64,000 nt of DNA from Motacilla alba alba (Eukaryota > Chordata > Aves > Passeriformes > Motacillidae): NCBI RefSeq assembly GCF_015832195.1, contig NC_052017.1, positions 77,191,801 to 77,255,800 on the forward strand, given 5' to 3'. The notes beneath the pieces are model-generated. The model did no database searches and was not told the origin of the DNA. It worked only from the letters and a program-made list of their open reading frames with translations. The position numbers and the translations under genes were made by a program. Shown in pieces: positions 40,401 to 54,200 of this stretch (position 1 is the stretch's first letter; each line of letters opens with the position of its first letter).

Positions 40401-43400
40401 CCTTCCTGACCACTGCCTGTCCAGCAGCCAGGAGATGCTCTCAATGACCAAGTTGCTCTATGCACTGTATGTCACCAAGTTCAAGGGACTCAAATTCATG
40501 CATATAAGCAGAAGGATAGAAGATCAGAGATTGCACATTCATATTTTCACATAGGGACATACAAATCAGAATACTGATTTACCATTTATCAGCAATAACC
40601 AGCTGGTCCACAGCCAGCATACTGGTTGTTGCATAAAGGGACTTTGTTGTTGGCAGTGTGCACAGACCTCTGAGAAACAGCTCTGTGTCAGGGCAATTGC
40701 CTCTGAACTGCTACTCCACTCTTCCCAAAGATGCCTAAGCAACTTCCCACACATGTTTTATTTCTCTATTACTGCAAAAGGCCATGCAGCACAGGGCACA
40801 TAGCCCAGATCCCACTTGGATGGATGTGAAGCATTGTCAAATGCATCTGCCATGGTGAAACCAAGTCAATATGTTTGTGGCTAATTTAAAAGAGAGCTGC
40901 TTGGATTTGGGATTTTGGGAGAGGGGCAGCAGCTCATTTCTTTTAGGCACAGCTTTAGTTAAATTTCTGCAGCTAAGCAGACAATCAGAAAAAGATTCAC
41001 AAGATTATAAGGATCATGTATCCATGGTGATTTTAATAAGAAATCTTACTTGCAGTAGAATAGATAGAAGCAAGAAACAGAGTCAGGCTTCACGGATGAT
41101 TTATTTTAGTTCATCTCCTAGGAAGTAGAATGCTACTGTTTTGATTTGAAGCCAAAAATTGTAAGCCTGGATCAAGTTCCTGAGGCTCAAACTCAACTAT
41201 ATTCTGCTCTCAAAAACCAGGACACTGTGGCTGTCTTTATCTTGAATATACCAGTTCTCTTTGATAAATTGCTTATAACATACTAAGCCAAGTTTTGACA
41301 GAGTCATGCTGTGAACATTAATTTCATCAACATAAGTATCTTACTTTAACTGCCCTGTTTCTTTTCCTGTAGCTTTCTGACAGAGCAATATTTATGGTTC
41401 CTTCTGTTCCTTCCCAAGGCCACCAACATTTAAGACCGCTCAGGTAAAGTAACCTAATATAGATATACCTAATATTGTTAATTCTTCAGCCAGGAAAGAG
41501 CAAGAGTTTTGCTGGATATGTCAGGATGCTGTGTAGGAAAAAAAGCGCTAAACAGTGACAATTTTCATTTGTATTTATATTTAAATTACAGTATTGTGAC
41601 TCCTTGCAGCTGATTGCAACATTTTCTGAAACAAGTTCATTGTTACTGGTTATTTTGACAAGCTTGTCTATCAAGCATTTTTTAAATGCTCACTACCACC
41701 ATATTCCCCAAGATTCAGCAGTACCAGAACATTTGGACTTGCAATACCCATGGGATTCTGAGACTGAACTGTCCAACTGCAGGTGTGTCCTGAGCAGTGA
41801 AGCTATTTGTGATGCTATTCTATGCCCATTTGGTTTCCCCTGTTGTCTACAGCTATATTTTACTCAGTGTCCTTGCTCAGTCAAAAAGTAAAATTTGATA
41901 GAAAGACTTGTAAGAATACAGAGAAAAGAGACCTGTTTGCATTGAGACTGACTCTGTAGGGGGGGAGATGCCATGGTTAGAATTTTAGGCTTGAATGAGC
42001 TAAGACTGGAATAGAAATTATGTTAAGACTTCTGCGAAAAGTACTCTGACAAATGGCAAACCAGCAATGAAATGTTTGCATTCCTTTTACAAGGTGCAAT
42101 AGCTCTGTTCCCATAGCTACTGTATGTTGAGATGGATGATGTAGCTACAGCAACAGAGCCAACATCCATGTTCAGTGTAAAATTCCTAAGCCATTACTTA
42201 ATCCTTCTTTTACCTCCCTGCAAACTTCTAAAAGAGGAAAAAAATAGGATTATCTTGTTCTTTGAATGAATTAAAACTTTGCTAAAAATATTAGAATTAA
42301 GAGATCCGCTGCAGAAGCTGGTGATAGGACATGCCTCCCTGATACAAACTGCCTCATCCCATGATTCCCCTCTCCACACTGACTGAAGTCCATTGCTTTC
42401 TTGCTAAAAGAGAGCTGTCTCTGCCTTACTCAATGGGTGATGTTTGGCAGTCTGCATATCCTCCAGGTCCCACAATACTCAAGTGCAGAACACACTCACT
42501 TATAAGCCAATCCTTCCATTGGGTGTATTTGGTTGTTTCTTATCTCCCACCACCCACTATGATTTTGAAGATAAACTTCCACTCAGAAATTCTGCACTTT
42601 TTCACAGTGATTATTTGCTTCCCCTTAATAGTGCTAGTTCCCGGCATAAAAAGGGAAATATTACATCAAGTACAGAAGGTGTTGTTTAAAGCACAGACTT
42701 TTAATTTTCAGCATGTTGTTTGCCACGTGATTGCCAACTGGATAATGTTTGGCAAGCCAAGGGCATATTTTGTTATATGTATGTACAACTAAACAGAAAA
42801 TAGTTTAAATTTTAACCCAGTATAGTGATTTCTGCTTTACTACTTCAATTCAAGCCTCACCAAAAACAGAGTCTCTTCTAGGGGGATTTACATTGGGTCC
42901 TTAAGAGGAATAGCACAAGCCTTGATTTCCTAAGGATCCTGTACAAAAATATGCCTTACCATTGCAAAATGCCAATGTGAAAATACCAGCAAAAGCCAGC
43001 ATCCTGAGCTCTACCTAATTTTGCTTCAGTGTTCTATTTAAAACTGGGGTTTTTTCTAAGCTACATAATCTTAGTCAAGTGGTCAGTCTTTGCTAGAACT
43101 CTAAAAGGCTTAAGCAACACTTAAGCCCTGATTTAGCATAAATTAATCTGTAACTGTTGATTAGAAGAGCACTAAAGCAGTTTTACATTAGTCAACCTTA
43201 GAATATTCTCAATTAGAAAAAAAAATCCTCACTGTTTAGAAAAAATCTCAAAAGAGTCCCTAAGGCAGCAGATTCTCAGTGTAAATATTTAAACTTTTAA
43301 TAACAAGATGTTTACGCAAGCTCCTAAATCCATGTGTGGCATAACTACCCAACATCGACACTGACGTTGCTAATTTTGGTTCGTGTGGACAGAAGGAAGG

Positions 43401-46400
43401 TTCAAGTAAATACTGCAGAGCATTTTTTTCCATACCCTATCTTTCTGTCAGGTCAGAATTGCTAAGCCTTTCAGAGACATACACTTAATGTCAGAAAAAG
43501 TTTTTTTCTGTCTGAAAAGGTACAGCACAGGTAGCATATATGCAAAGTTATTCCTTCAGCAAGTGTTATTAGTCAACAGTTTTCCATTAAAAAAAAATAA
43601 GTGAAAAAATAATACAAACACAGCCCAAGTTTCAGCATTTTCAGAGGAGAAGATGACCACACAGGTTCTGAGAAATGGCCATTTTGTAGATGAGGCTTGT
43701 GTGCTTTTTTCCCTCCTCCCCAGCATTACAACATGTCTTTCCCACAGCCCGGGGCACAGCTTCTGAAAGAGGAAAGTTTCACAACAGGCGCCGGCATACC
43801 ACACACCGGCCTGGGATGGCAGAAATGGTGCAGGAAGTGAAACTACTGTAAGTTCACAAGTTTTCTAATAGACAGCTGAATATAGATACCATCTAGCTGG
43901 AAGGAAAGAAAAAAAAGTAGAGTTGATTTGGTTCATGCAATGCAGTAAGACACAGAAAAACTCACAGCAAAGAGTTTATGGGGTTTTCAATCACTTCACA
44001 GGTAGCCAAACTGGTTGATATTCCACATGTATTATGTTGTAGAATTTACAAATATTATCTCCCTCTTTTTTTTGTTTTATTGACAAACTGTATGAGCTTT
44101 GGGCAATCTAACAAAATGAAAACCTTGTAGTCATCAGGTCATCACTAACCCTGGTGTAAAACCTTTGAAGTACTGCAGCAAAACTCATTTAAACATCTAA
44201 GGCCACCTATCAAGTTGCACTGGCAGAGTTCTCAATATCTACAAATTTAGGATGATTGTAGGCTCTGAACTAATTAAAAGCAGAACTGGAGATAGGCTGC
44301 TGCACACAAGACCTGCATACAAGCAGGCACTCAGGCATGACTGGAATTTCAATCAGAACCAGGAAAGTCTTCCTAAAACACAGAATATTTGCCACCACAC
44401 TGAAAGTAACAGTTCTGAGGCCAAAAGGAAGGAGTATGAGATCATCAACATTTTCTTTCAACACTTAAGAGTCTACCTGCATACCACAGTAGTGTGAAAC
44501 ATGTCTGGTACAAGCCTAAGCAAGGAGAACAGAGGATTCAGAGGGCATTCTGCTGCTTCCAAATGTAAATACAAACAGGTTTTCCCTCAATTTTAACATC
44601 AGATTCTCAAAGAATCAATGATCTGGATGACCAGGACTTCATCAAGCTGTGTCCATTCTATGAAACCAACCACTACACCTTATAAGGAACTGGGTCTACA
44701 CATCTGGATTTGGCTTGCTTTATTGCCTTAAAAAGAATTTGATGCAAAGAATCCCCATACAACAGAAAGCAAGCCACAGTTCCAGAGAAAGCTAAAGTTC
44801 CTTCCTGCACACCGGCCACTGCAAGAGGATAGACAGGAACTCCAAATGAACATAACCTTTTCAATATAGTGATAAACCCTGTAAAAGTGAAGTGCAGAGC
44901 TGCAAAATAATGTGCTGTGGGATTGCCCGGGACATGATAAAAGAAAGAAGTATCACTTGTTTTTGAAGGAGAGATGGAAATAACTGCAATAAATTGGATT
45001 TTAATGGCAGAATATCAGTATGGAGGCTAACAATAAGGAATAAATTTTAAACTGTCAGTATCCCCAAAACTCAACACTACCAAGATACTAGTTTTGTGCA
45101 ATATAAAATAAATTTAGAAAAATAAATTCTCCAAATTCAAGCGAACTTAAAGTGGTACTCTCTCAGAGAGGCACCAGTCCTATTATTAAAAGCAGTTGTG
45201 GTATTTATTCCACAGTACACAATAATAATGCCAGATCCAGAACAACATTTCTTCTGTTCCTCATTAAATTTATTCCTTAAATTTTACACACTGATTCCTG
45301 GCATAGTTTGAAGGTGTCCCACCTATCTGAATTACACATTCTGGTGCACCCAGCATTAAGCAGGACTTTCTCACAGGAATGCAGTGGACTTTTATTGCAG
45401 CAACAGAGACTCAGCACAATGATCCCAATGAAAAAGAAAGTAGCACCTCAGAGACACAGTCAACCCTATGACTTCCACCCTGAATTTATTTTAAGAAATG
45501 CAGTAACTTACTCTAATCCACCTGTGGTAGGATAAAGGTGCTTTATACACAAGAACATCAGAGCCACAGCATTATTTGATAAATATTTTCACAGCTTCTC
45601 AAGCAAGCAACTGTCATCCTCTGATCAGTGTGTCAAAAATGAAGCTTACATAAATGGAAATGAAAATTCAAGTACAAACAGCAGGTGGTCTACACCCATC
45701 CAGGAAAACTAGCAAGAGAATTAAACAGTATTCTGGTAAGGAATCTGCAAGTGAGAGAAGCAGTATGGAGGATCATCACAGAGGCCACCCCAGTAGTTGT
45801 GACATAGTTCTAAAAAAGATTGCAATTTTAAGTGATTCAGCCTTCTTGTGTCTTCAATAAAGAAAAGTAAAATTTTAAAAGTACAAAAGTGATGTGGGCA
45901 ATATTTAATCAGTATTATTTTAAAGGAATCAGCCATATTGTCAGTACAAAAAAAGAACTTTATTCAGACATCTCCATTTTATATATTCTTCCTTTTGTGT
46001 GCACCAACAGATTAGCACAGAAAGTCTTTAAAGAGTCAAATGGATGCAAATGGAAGCTGTTTACAGTGAATGGTCTGAGGTGACTGCAGGAAAACTCATT
46101 ATTATTCAGTATTGACAGTGGTAGCCATGACATGTTCCAGGAATGAAAAGGAAAAGAATTAGGAGTTGCTGATATGGGTGAAGTCATTCATGTATAAGAA
46201 TATATTCCAAAAGGCAAGAAGCAAAAGTGATAGCTGAAATTGCTCATTAAACATCCTAAGAAATGACATGGGGAAAGATCATAACTGATCTAGAAGCTAT
46301 CAAGAGATGGCTGGTTTGATTCACTTTCTATGTTTAATCAGTATTTGCAAGGTAAATCTAGAGAGCTTCATGCAGCAGAGCAGGGCTGAGCAAATTCAGG

Positions 46401-48122
46401 TCTCCCCACAGGTCTGTGAAACTGTGTTATGTAAGTTCTTTCCATTCTACATACCTCAATTATTCACTACTTCCAACATACCAAGCACACAGGATATTTT
46501 CTCTGTAGCCAAATGAATGTAGCTGCCAGCTAAAAGTAATTATTTTATCCAGCAAAGGAAGTAATCCAGATATAGAGACTTCTGCTTTGAGGTACTCATT
46601 TGCACCTCCCACTTGTTGGGGGAGGTTGTGGGGGTGTAAAGTACCACAGAGAATTTCTTAACCCATGAGAGGATTTCACCTCAGTGCAGCTGAAGACGTG
46701 GCTGATGGTCAAGGAACAGAAGGAGCTCCTTGCTCATGGATGTGCTGCACTTGTGCACTCAGTGTGTGCCTCCTGGGCTCCACCCATCCCTATAGCCCAC
46801 AGTGGAAAAGCTGATCCCATAAAACTTAAGACATGTAAGAGAGGATTTAAAATAAACCAAAAGTAAGGAAGGACCAGTATTTTTTGAAATGCTGCAAATA
46901 CACAAAAGAATCACTGCCAGCTGGCAGCCTGGTGACCATACAGCCTGCCAGAATAAACTATCCTGTGCCCTGGCCCAAGGTTTTGGCAAGCTTCGCAATG
47001 TCTATTGGAAGTATATTTCCCGTGAGCCTTGGCAGCACCAGGCAGTCTCTCACCTAATCTGCATCCAGGCAGGAGTGAACACAGGGAGAAGGGATGAAGC
47101 AGAACAGATGAGCACAAAGGGAAGCCCATGGTCAATCCGGGGCCTGGGACTACCTTGCAGCATGTGGGAGGAAAAGAAGTAAAACTTAGATGGGAATTGA
47201 CTGCAAGAAAAGCCCTAAGATTCAAAGACATGCAGGATTTGGGAGAAGGTTGAGGAAATGGCACAAGAGGGATTCTTAATGGCAGAGATGCCTGTGCCAA
47301 TAATTCACTACAGAGGGTTCAGCACAATAAAGCAATGTATTTGAAAGAAGCTGTTGCTGTGATAAGGAATAGGACATTTGTGACAAATTGTAAGGGCAAT
47401 GTCCACAGAGAAGAAACACAGAAGCCCCAGATAGGGGAAAATCCCCCTGTTAAGGGACAAGAAGAGATGAAGTTCTATCCTGAGAGCCCCTGGGTAAGTA
47501 TATTCTTACCTACCTTCTTTTCGTTTGGAAACTGGGAGGTGGAGGGTCTCAAGGGGAAAGAAGATAAAAGAGGAAGCAAACTATTCAAGGTAGCAAGGCA
47601 ATCCTAGATTCATAAAAACAAATTTGGTCTGTGTTCCAAACTCCATCGAGAACAAGAATAAGTGCTGGTGCCTGCTTGCTGCCTTGCAAAGATTCATGAG
47701 GTCCTGGAAACAGCCAGTTTGGGTCTGGTACTGAATAGGAGTTAAAAACCATGGAGTTTTGTACAATCAAACTTCTCCCTACCAAGCCTTTCTCATCTGT
47801 GTTTTTTTTTTTTTTCTTTTCCATTATCTGAGCTAATGAAGAATTGTCCATTATGCTGGTCCAGTCCCAAAGCAGTTGCCCAAGAGAAACAGAGGTGAAA
47901 CAATCTCCAGTACTGAAAAAAACACACATATTGGCAGTCAGCAATGGATTAAATACAAGCACAGGGTTCATCTGTTTTTCCACTCGCTCTAGTATTTAAT
48001 GCTATTAAGGTTATTTTAAATAAAGAGGTCTCACTCCCTACTGTAGAGGGATATTTTTTGAAGTAATTCCAGGATATTTTCACTGTGCTGCTTTTTTTAT
48101 TTTTTTCACTCTAATGAGAAAT

Positions 48123-48125
<3 letters not shown>
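34499..48125. other. BASP1 intron: unique sequence
   Basis: Nothing I can identify beyond short frames without family resemblance and an imperfect direct repeat at 35250-35352. A small patch at 43740-43820 has a few CpGs (GGCGCCGG, CACCGGCC) but is too short for a CpG island. Confidence 0.45.
35250..35352. repeat. imperfect direct repeat, period about 70 bp
   Basis: GATAACCAGTATAGCAAGG (from 35250) and GGTAACTAGTATGCCAGG (from 35320) are followed by similar ACTAYxGAGA sequence. Two diverged copies about 70 bp apart; origin unclear. Confidence 0.45.

Positions 48126-48170
<45 letters not shown>
48126..48170. repeat. (CA)n dinucleotide microsatellite
   Basis: About 22 uninterrupted CA/AC units, followed directly by a GCGT-type block. 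Alternating purine-pyrimidine sequence of this length can adopt Z-DNA. Confidence 0.98.
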
Positions 48171-48174
<4 letters not shown>

Positions 48175-48192
48175 CTGCGTGCGTGCGTGCCT
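48171..48192. repeat. short GTGC/GCGT repeat block
   Basis: GTGCCTGCGTGCGTGCGTGC continues the alternating purine-pyrimidine pattern of the CA repeat and adds several CpG steps in an otherwise CpG-poor region. Confidence 0.9.
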
Positions 48193-50640
48193 CAATTTTA
48201 AGAAAACGTCAATTCTTTTATGTCCTCCAGGACCTGGCAAACAGGAAGATTTTTCAAGCAGAGGAATGGCTAGGCAGCAGCCTTTAGGTTTATGGACACA
48301 AAGGCCAGTGACATAAGGCACATACACTCTGTACCACAACGGCCTGCTACTGAATTTTTACAGTAGTTCAGTGACTTGATTACATAAATAGTGGAAATAG
48401 AGAGTAAACAATTCCCAACACAGCCAATCTATTAATAAAATGAAGTCCTGTTGTGTATGAAAACCAGGAATTGGCAAAAGATAATCTAGGAGCGTTCTGG
48501 GCTTAAAAGACAGCACAAACACAAATTTAAAGTTACTGCCTCCAGAAAGGCTGACTTAAATCAATTTTTATTATCTAAAACTTTTTGAAATAAGCTCAGC
48601 TTCACAGAACACCTAGTATTTAGGATTCTGGCTATACAAAGAGGAAAAACAGTAACTTAGAGAACTTGTTTCTAACTCACACTTCTCATGTTTACTTTGC
48701 TTCAAAGAAATCCTCAGATCATTTTCATTGCTGTCATATCTGAGTTATGATAAATATGTCCAAAAATGGTCAGCTAATTATCTTCAGTGGGTAATTAGGA
48801 GTACTGACGAACGTGACTTTCTCTACCAATGGTAGATGTCTTCTCATCTACCAATGGAGAAGGCTTCTCATTTAGGGGTTTAAGTTTGCTTCTTAAGACA
48901 CTTGGCAAGAACTGCAACACTACATTTGCAATTTTTGTAAAACCTACAGAACAGAGCAAAATCTTTTATGTAACAGTGATGTGTTTCAGAACACTAGGCC
49001 TTTGGTGCAAGGACCTTCACAGATGATGAATCAAGGCTTCAAAATACCATTAAACCCAGGCATGTCACTGTAACTGAATTCAAATACCTGCTAACCATAC
49101 CTAAGTTATAATCCCCTACTGAGACCCAGATGACAATGAAGGGATAAAAAGAAGCAACAAAAAGGTAGGAGTTAAAGCATCTTCTATACAGTAAATATAA
49201 TATTAGTATATAACAGTTAGTTGAATATCTTAGCCAAATGGTTTTTAATGATTTGTTGCTAAGCCTAGGCAATTCAAGAAAAAAGTCAGGGTTTCATTTG
49301 TGAGCTAGGAAATGAAATTTCAGGTGTCAATATGTAGCAATCTTCAGATATAATAACATGATACACTTTTCCTAGAAGCATGGTAAGGGAATTGTAAATT
49401 GCCACCACATTTTGTCAGAGTAAATCCTTAAACAGCACGTGCAAGATACCCTGTGCAGTCTTGAAGTGCTCCACAATTGTTGAGGTAGCAGCTGGTTGAA
49501 AAACAAAACATGCTCTCAACTTTGCTTTATTCTTGATGTCCATGATATCCTTCTTTAGGCTACTTCATGTGTTGTTCTGTGCAAAAAATTGGGCTATTTA
49601 TCTGAAACAGAAATTCTTCGTAGAGTGAAAAAAAGGTTAACTTTCTTTTAAGATGATGTAAGAAACTTCTGAAGCAGTACAAGTTACATGTACAGTTGAA
49701 ATGGAAAATAGAAACATTGTTCCAAGAGAAAGAGGAAGCGGCCTCAGAATACTTAATGAATTTTCCATGCATTGCTTCATCTGACCAGTTGCATTACTCA
49801 CACCATACAACATGCACTGCACCTTCTCACCTCCCAAAACTGCACACATTTTAGACAAAAAGAAAACTAAACCCACGTAAAGTCAAGAAATTGCAAGCCC
49901 CTGAAAACAGGTGATTAACGAGTCTTATCAATCACACTCATAGCAGTGCTAAATTTGGAGAAGATCTTGCTTTTAGCATAAACAGATATTAGTGAGGGAT
50001 TTGTCTTTGACCTTCAGCTTTTTTTTTTTTATTTCTCTGCTAGAAGACTTCATAGGAGAAATATCTGTACAAAAATTGTACTTGTTAGCTAGGACAATGC
50101 ACACAAGCCAGTTGTTGAGGCCAACAATGCCCCTGAAGCAATGCTTCAGCGCTAGACTGCGGAAATAGCAGAGCAACCCAAATGAACCCAGAATTTCAAG
50201 GGAGAACTCTTTATATCCCTCTAATTGGGTGGACACATCAATCCTTGTTAGAGCACCTCAGTGATTCATTTGTTGTTTACTGAAGCATGTGCTGGAAGAG
50301 TCCACTGGCATGCCTTTAAGGGTCACAGAGAAGCCTCTTCCATTGAAATTAAAAATCTAGTTGTCTTTAGCAGCTTTTTAATAAACAGGATTTCCATTTG
50401 ACCCACATTAAAAGCTTGCTTTGTTGAGATTTAGAAAGAAAGGTTTGTCCTCGCAAAAGAGCGGAGGGAGCTGGTAATATTCAGATTAGATTCTTGCAGT
50501 GATTATGTATTACTAGCACATGAGTTTCAGATCAAAATTCATAAAGCTTCTTCCTTGTCTCAAGAAGTTCTTCTCAAAAAGTCACCTTTCTTCCTCTCAG
50601 AGGCAGCGGCTTTTATACCTACTGGAGTCTCTAACAAACA
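48193..50640. other. BASP1 intron: unique sequence
   Basis: No gene recognised. The interval 50230-50520, just left of the GC-rich patch, has mixed-complexity sequence that could be a conserved non-coding element; this needs alignment. Confidence 0.4.
48823..48871. repeat. imperfect 24-25 bp tandem duplication
   Basis: CTACCAATGGTAGATGTCTTCTCAT is followed directly by CTACCAATGGAGAAGGCTTCTCAT. The two copies differ by a few substitutions and one base of length. Confidence 0.85.
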
Positions 50641-51200
50641 GCTTTTCAATCAGACATGCTAATGCAGGTAAGGAGCTGGAGTGCTCCAAGGCCTCATCAG
50701 GCACAGGCTCGCACAAGACCGCCTGCAGCGCCAAGGCATGCTGCCTGGCTTTAACACCAGCTCCACCAGGTGCTGCTGGTCATGTGGCTACCTAAAGCAG
50801 AGCCAGGGCTAACTTTTTGTGTGTTTGCACAGCTGCCTGCATGGTTTCTGCAGATTGCTGAGTCCTGCACTGCCATGCAGCTCTAGCACGTACCTTGAGA
50901 GAACTCAAAACCATTGGTGCATCACAGAGCCATCCCAGCAGCACCAGCAGTGTAGATGAGCAAAAACATTCACAAGCAGAAGGAGAAGGAAGCAGGTTTT
51001 GATGCAGCAGCACAGTTGTGCAGCTTCCCAGCAGGACCATTGGGTAAGTCCTCAGGCACAGCTCCTCACACCCCAGTGCTGGGAAGCTTCCCCACCGAGA
51101 CCCACGTGGCATTGCCCAGGGGTGGTCAGGTCAGGAAGCTTTGTGAAAACACAACTTCAAGTCAAAAACTGCTTTTTTTTTTTTTTCCAGTCTGTTCCCT
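50641..51200 (+). other. GC-richer patch with plus-strand splice-like signals
   Basis: Composition rises to roughly 50-55% GC against about 38% around it. The plus strand has a strong donor CAG|GTAAGG at 50667/50668, a second TGG|GTAAGT at 51043/51044, and a strong acceptor (T16 then CCAG) ending at 51190. Open frames of 71-106 codons exist on both strands but resemble no family I know. It could be a non-coding RNA exon antisense to BASP1, an old transposon fragment, or chance. Confidence 0.25.
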
Positions 51201-54200
51201 TTGACCACTTTTAGTATTTATATCAGGGATGATATGCTAGCCATACACTTGTTATCTGAGTGTACGTCACAGTTTATAGAAGCTACATTCTTTCAGTGAG
51301 TTTGCTTTACAGAAGCAAATCCAGCAGAAAACAGGGGTCAGTGTCCTGCTCCCTTTAACAGAGGGAACACTGGTGTGCTTTAACCTGCATTTATGCTGAC
51401 TATCTGTGCTGAAGGAATGATACTGGACCCACTAACACTTGTAAAATGGATTCAGTCTCTGTAGTGCCATACATATGTAGAAGTGTGCAAATGTAAGGCA
51501 GTGGAATCTCCATCATTACTGCCATCTCTCATGTTGCCATTTGGTGATGACTCAGCTTTTTAAGACTGAAGAGGGTCCGTTAGATTTTAGAAGCATTTCT
51601 GAAAAGCTGTGTGTGCAAAAACAAAGTTTTATAATGAAAGCTGGTATGACTACCACTGATTTTTTTATATGTTGTTTTTATTCAATTCAATTTTATTCAA
51701 TTCAATTTAGTTCAATTGAAAAGAATGGAACAAGAACACTTACTCCAGGCAAAGCAATACTGGAACTGGTACTGAAGCATGCAGTTGGAAGGCAGAACTA
51801 TGGGGCACAGAGAAGTATAGCATACTGGTGTCCATGCTACTGGAAGCAGCAGGGTAAAATGCATGTGAAATTCTATAGGAGGTGGTTAAAATTCTCAGAA
51901 GTATAAAATTAGCTCCCACAGAGCTTCCTCATGAGCATGGCTTATGGTGCTGCTGTGAACAGAGCCAACTCCTGCACTTCTAAAGCTAACAAATGCATGA
52001 TGGACAGACTCCCACTTTTATGGCTGCAATATAAACAAGCAGAAAGCTGTAGATCTGATGGATGAGGCTGGTCCAACTATTCTCCACTTCCAGATAAAAT
52101 CAGAAAATGCATTTACTTGCAGTTTGTTTCTCAAAAATCCCATCAATAGGCCTTTCTTTTTACTGCATTGCCTCAGGACATGGTAGAAAAGACTTCTCCC
52201 GGAGTTTTGGTAGGCAGGAAGTGTCCAATGAGTTACTGCATGAAAAGACAATATGATTGCTGGGCTCACCTCATAAAACACAGCTTTATACAAGAATAGT
52301 ACACTTACCTTGCTGTCCTGACAAACTGTCTCATTTTTTGCTAACTTCCCCTCCCTTGAGCAAGTGGTACCGTTTTCCTGCAGCCAAATGGCTGACACAG
52401 TAGACATAAATACAAAACCCCTGTACAAAATGAAGTGCAGATTTACAGCTGTTTCATAAATAGGCTAAGTGAGAAATCATAAATTATGCTACGCAGCTTT
52501 CCACAGGATAAGACATTTCAGAAAAAGTGCTAAGTTCCTGTTTATGATAAAAAGGATTTCTTAAACCAGCACTGATGTAGCAATTTGTTATGTGCAACAT
52601 GTTTTGATTGCTGCTTTACTGAACTAGTTCTATCAAGGAGTACAGTCTGTAGTCTGAACGACCTGTTTTGTAGTGGGAATCAAGAATTACAGATGAAACC
52701 GTCAAGCTAAAATACCCTTTATCTTTTGAAGCAAACTATAAGTGCCTCTTACATTAAACAAAAAACTGAAAGAAAAGCCCCACAACTCCTTTGAAGAGAT
52801 CATAAATATGTATTAGTAATTAAAATATAGGCTCCTTGATTAAAACTGATGGAAATCCCCCCAACCAGCATTAAGCAAACACTAAAAAACTTGAAAGTCT
52901 GAACCCAAGTTTCCAGTTCAACATAACAATTTTATAATAACAACCCACTCACTATTTTAATTATTCAAATCAAAAGACAACATAAAATAAGAATTTAGTG
53001 AGCCTTCTGCAACTCTATTGCAATGTCAAGATCACAATATCCCTTGAATGTTCTGGCTTCTGGCCAAGACACCAAAGTGTCGAATGGTCAGAGGCATCCC
53101 TTTACTCACCATACCACTTTACTCACACCTGAGTTTTTCACATCAATCTTCACTCAGATGTAAACAAAAGGATTGCATAATGAACCATAAGGGTTATTGC
53201 TTGCTTTAACAGGAAACTACTTTAAAAGACCAAAAAGAAGAAAAAAAAAAAGGCAAGGAAAAAAAGCTTAATATTTGAGTCAGTCTTCATTTACACAAAA
53301 TAATGGATGTAAGAGACGCAGACAGTCATTAAAGTCACAGTCTGAGTTAACTCAGTTCTGATTTCCCATACTGGAACTCTCTTGCAAGACATACAGGGGT
53401 TTTTGGTCACATTTAGCCCTTCGTGACAGAAGTAATTCACTAACTATATTTTAAAACAAATGCATTTTATTGGAAGACTTCTCAATTGGGTTTAAAGTAC
53501 AATTACTTTTTAAATTTCATGATGTGATGTTTCCATGTTCTAGTCATCAGATGAATAAGCTTACAAATGTGCGTTTAGATAAAAAGCATGCTTAGATGAA
53601 TAATATCAAAAATCTTTACAATATTGGAATGAAGGTGTATTCAGGTGATACAGCTAAGGCAAATGAAATAGTTTGCTGTCAAGTGGGACAGCCACTGCCA
53701 GCTCCTCTTCCCTTGTAGCTGGTCTGGCTCTTAGCTGAGCCTTGTGTGAGGTGATTCAGTTCACTGAGCTGTGAGGGAATGAGCCCAGCCAGAAGAAAAA
53801 CAAAACAAACACGGGAGAGCATAAAGCCAGCCCACCCCATGGAGCTGCTGGTTCAGGTCAGCTGTCATACCTGCACCCTTGGGGTGGAAGTGTCTACCAC
53901 ACATTAGTATCTATCTAATATCTAGATGAGATTAGTTCTCACATAAGAAAAAAATCACAGACATTGTAATGTAAATTTTAAATGTTCACATTATGTTTTC
54001 GTCTTTAATGTAAAGTAATGGGACCAGCTCTGTGGGTAAGATTCATACCAGGCACTTAATTGGCAGTTGGGGACTTGAACATCTTCCCAGTAACTCCTAC
54101 AAATAAAATACTGTAAAACAGCATAAGGAGTACATATTTAATTATGAATTCAAACAAAGACATTTTCTTTGTACTAAAACTACATAGTAAAAATCTGTTA

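Noticed and set aside
42361..42792. Plus-strand 143-codon frame
   Set aside because: No family resemblance; hydrophobic and T-rich composition typical of chance frames in AT-rich DNA.
43735..43820. Possible CpG island or first exon
   Set aside because: Only a handful of CpGs over less than 100 bp, far below a CpG island.
46613..46636. G-rich stretch as a G-quadruplex
   Set aside because: Only two long G runs are present (GGGGG twice), too few for a standard quadruplex.
46911..47300. Overlapping frames on both strands (97-129 codons) in slightly GC-richer DNA
   Set aside because: No family resemblance on either strand; the long frames come from lower stop-codon density at higher GC.
52018..52428. 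Minus-strand 136-codon frame
   Set aside because: The longest non-repeat frame apart from BASP1 and the 143-codon frame at 42361, but it shows no recognisable domain, no coding-like composition and no splice context. Frames of this length are expected by chance in 64 kb.
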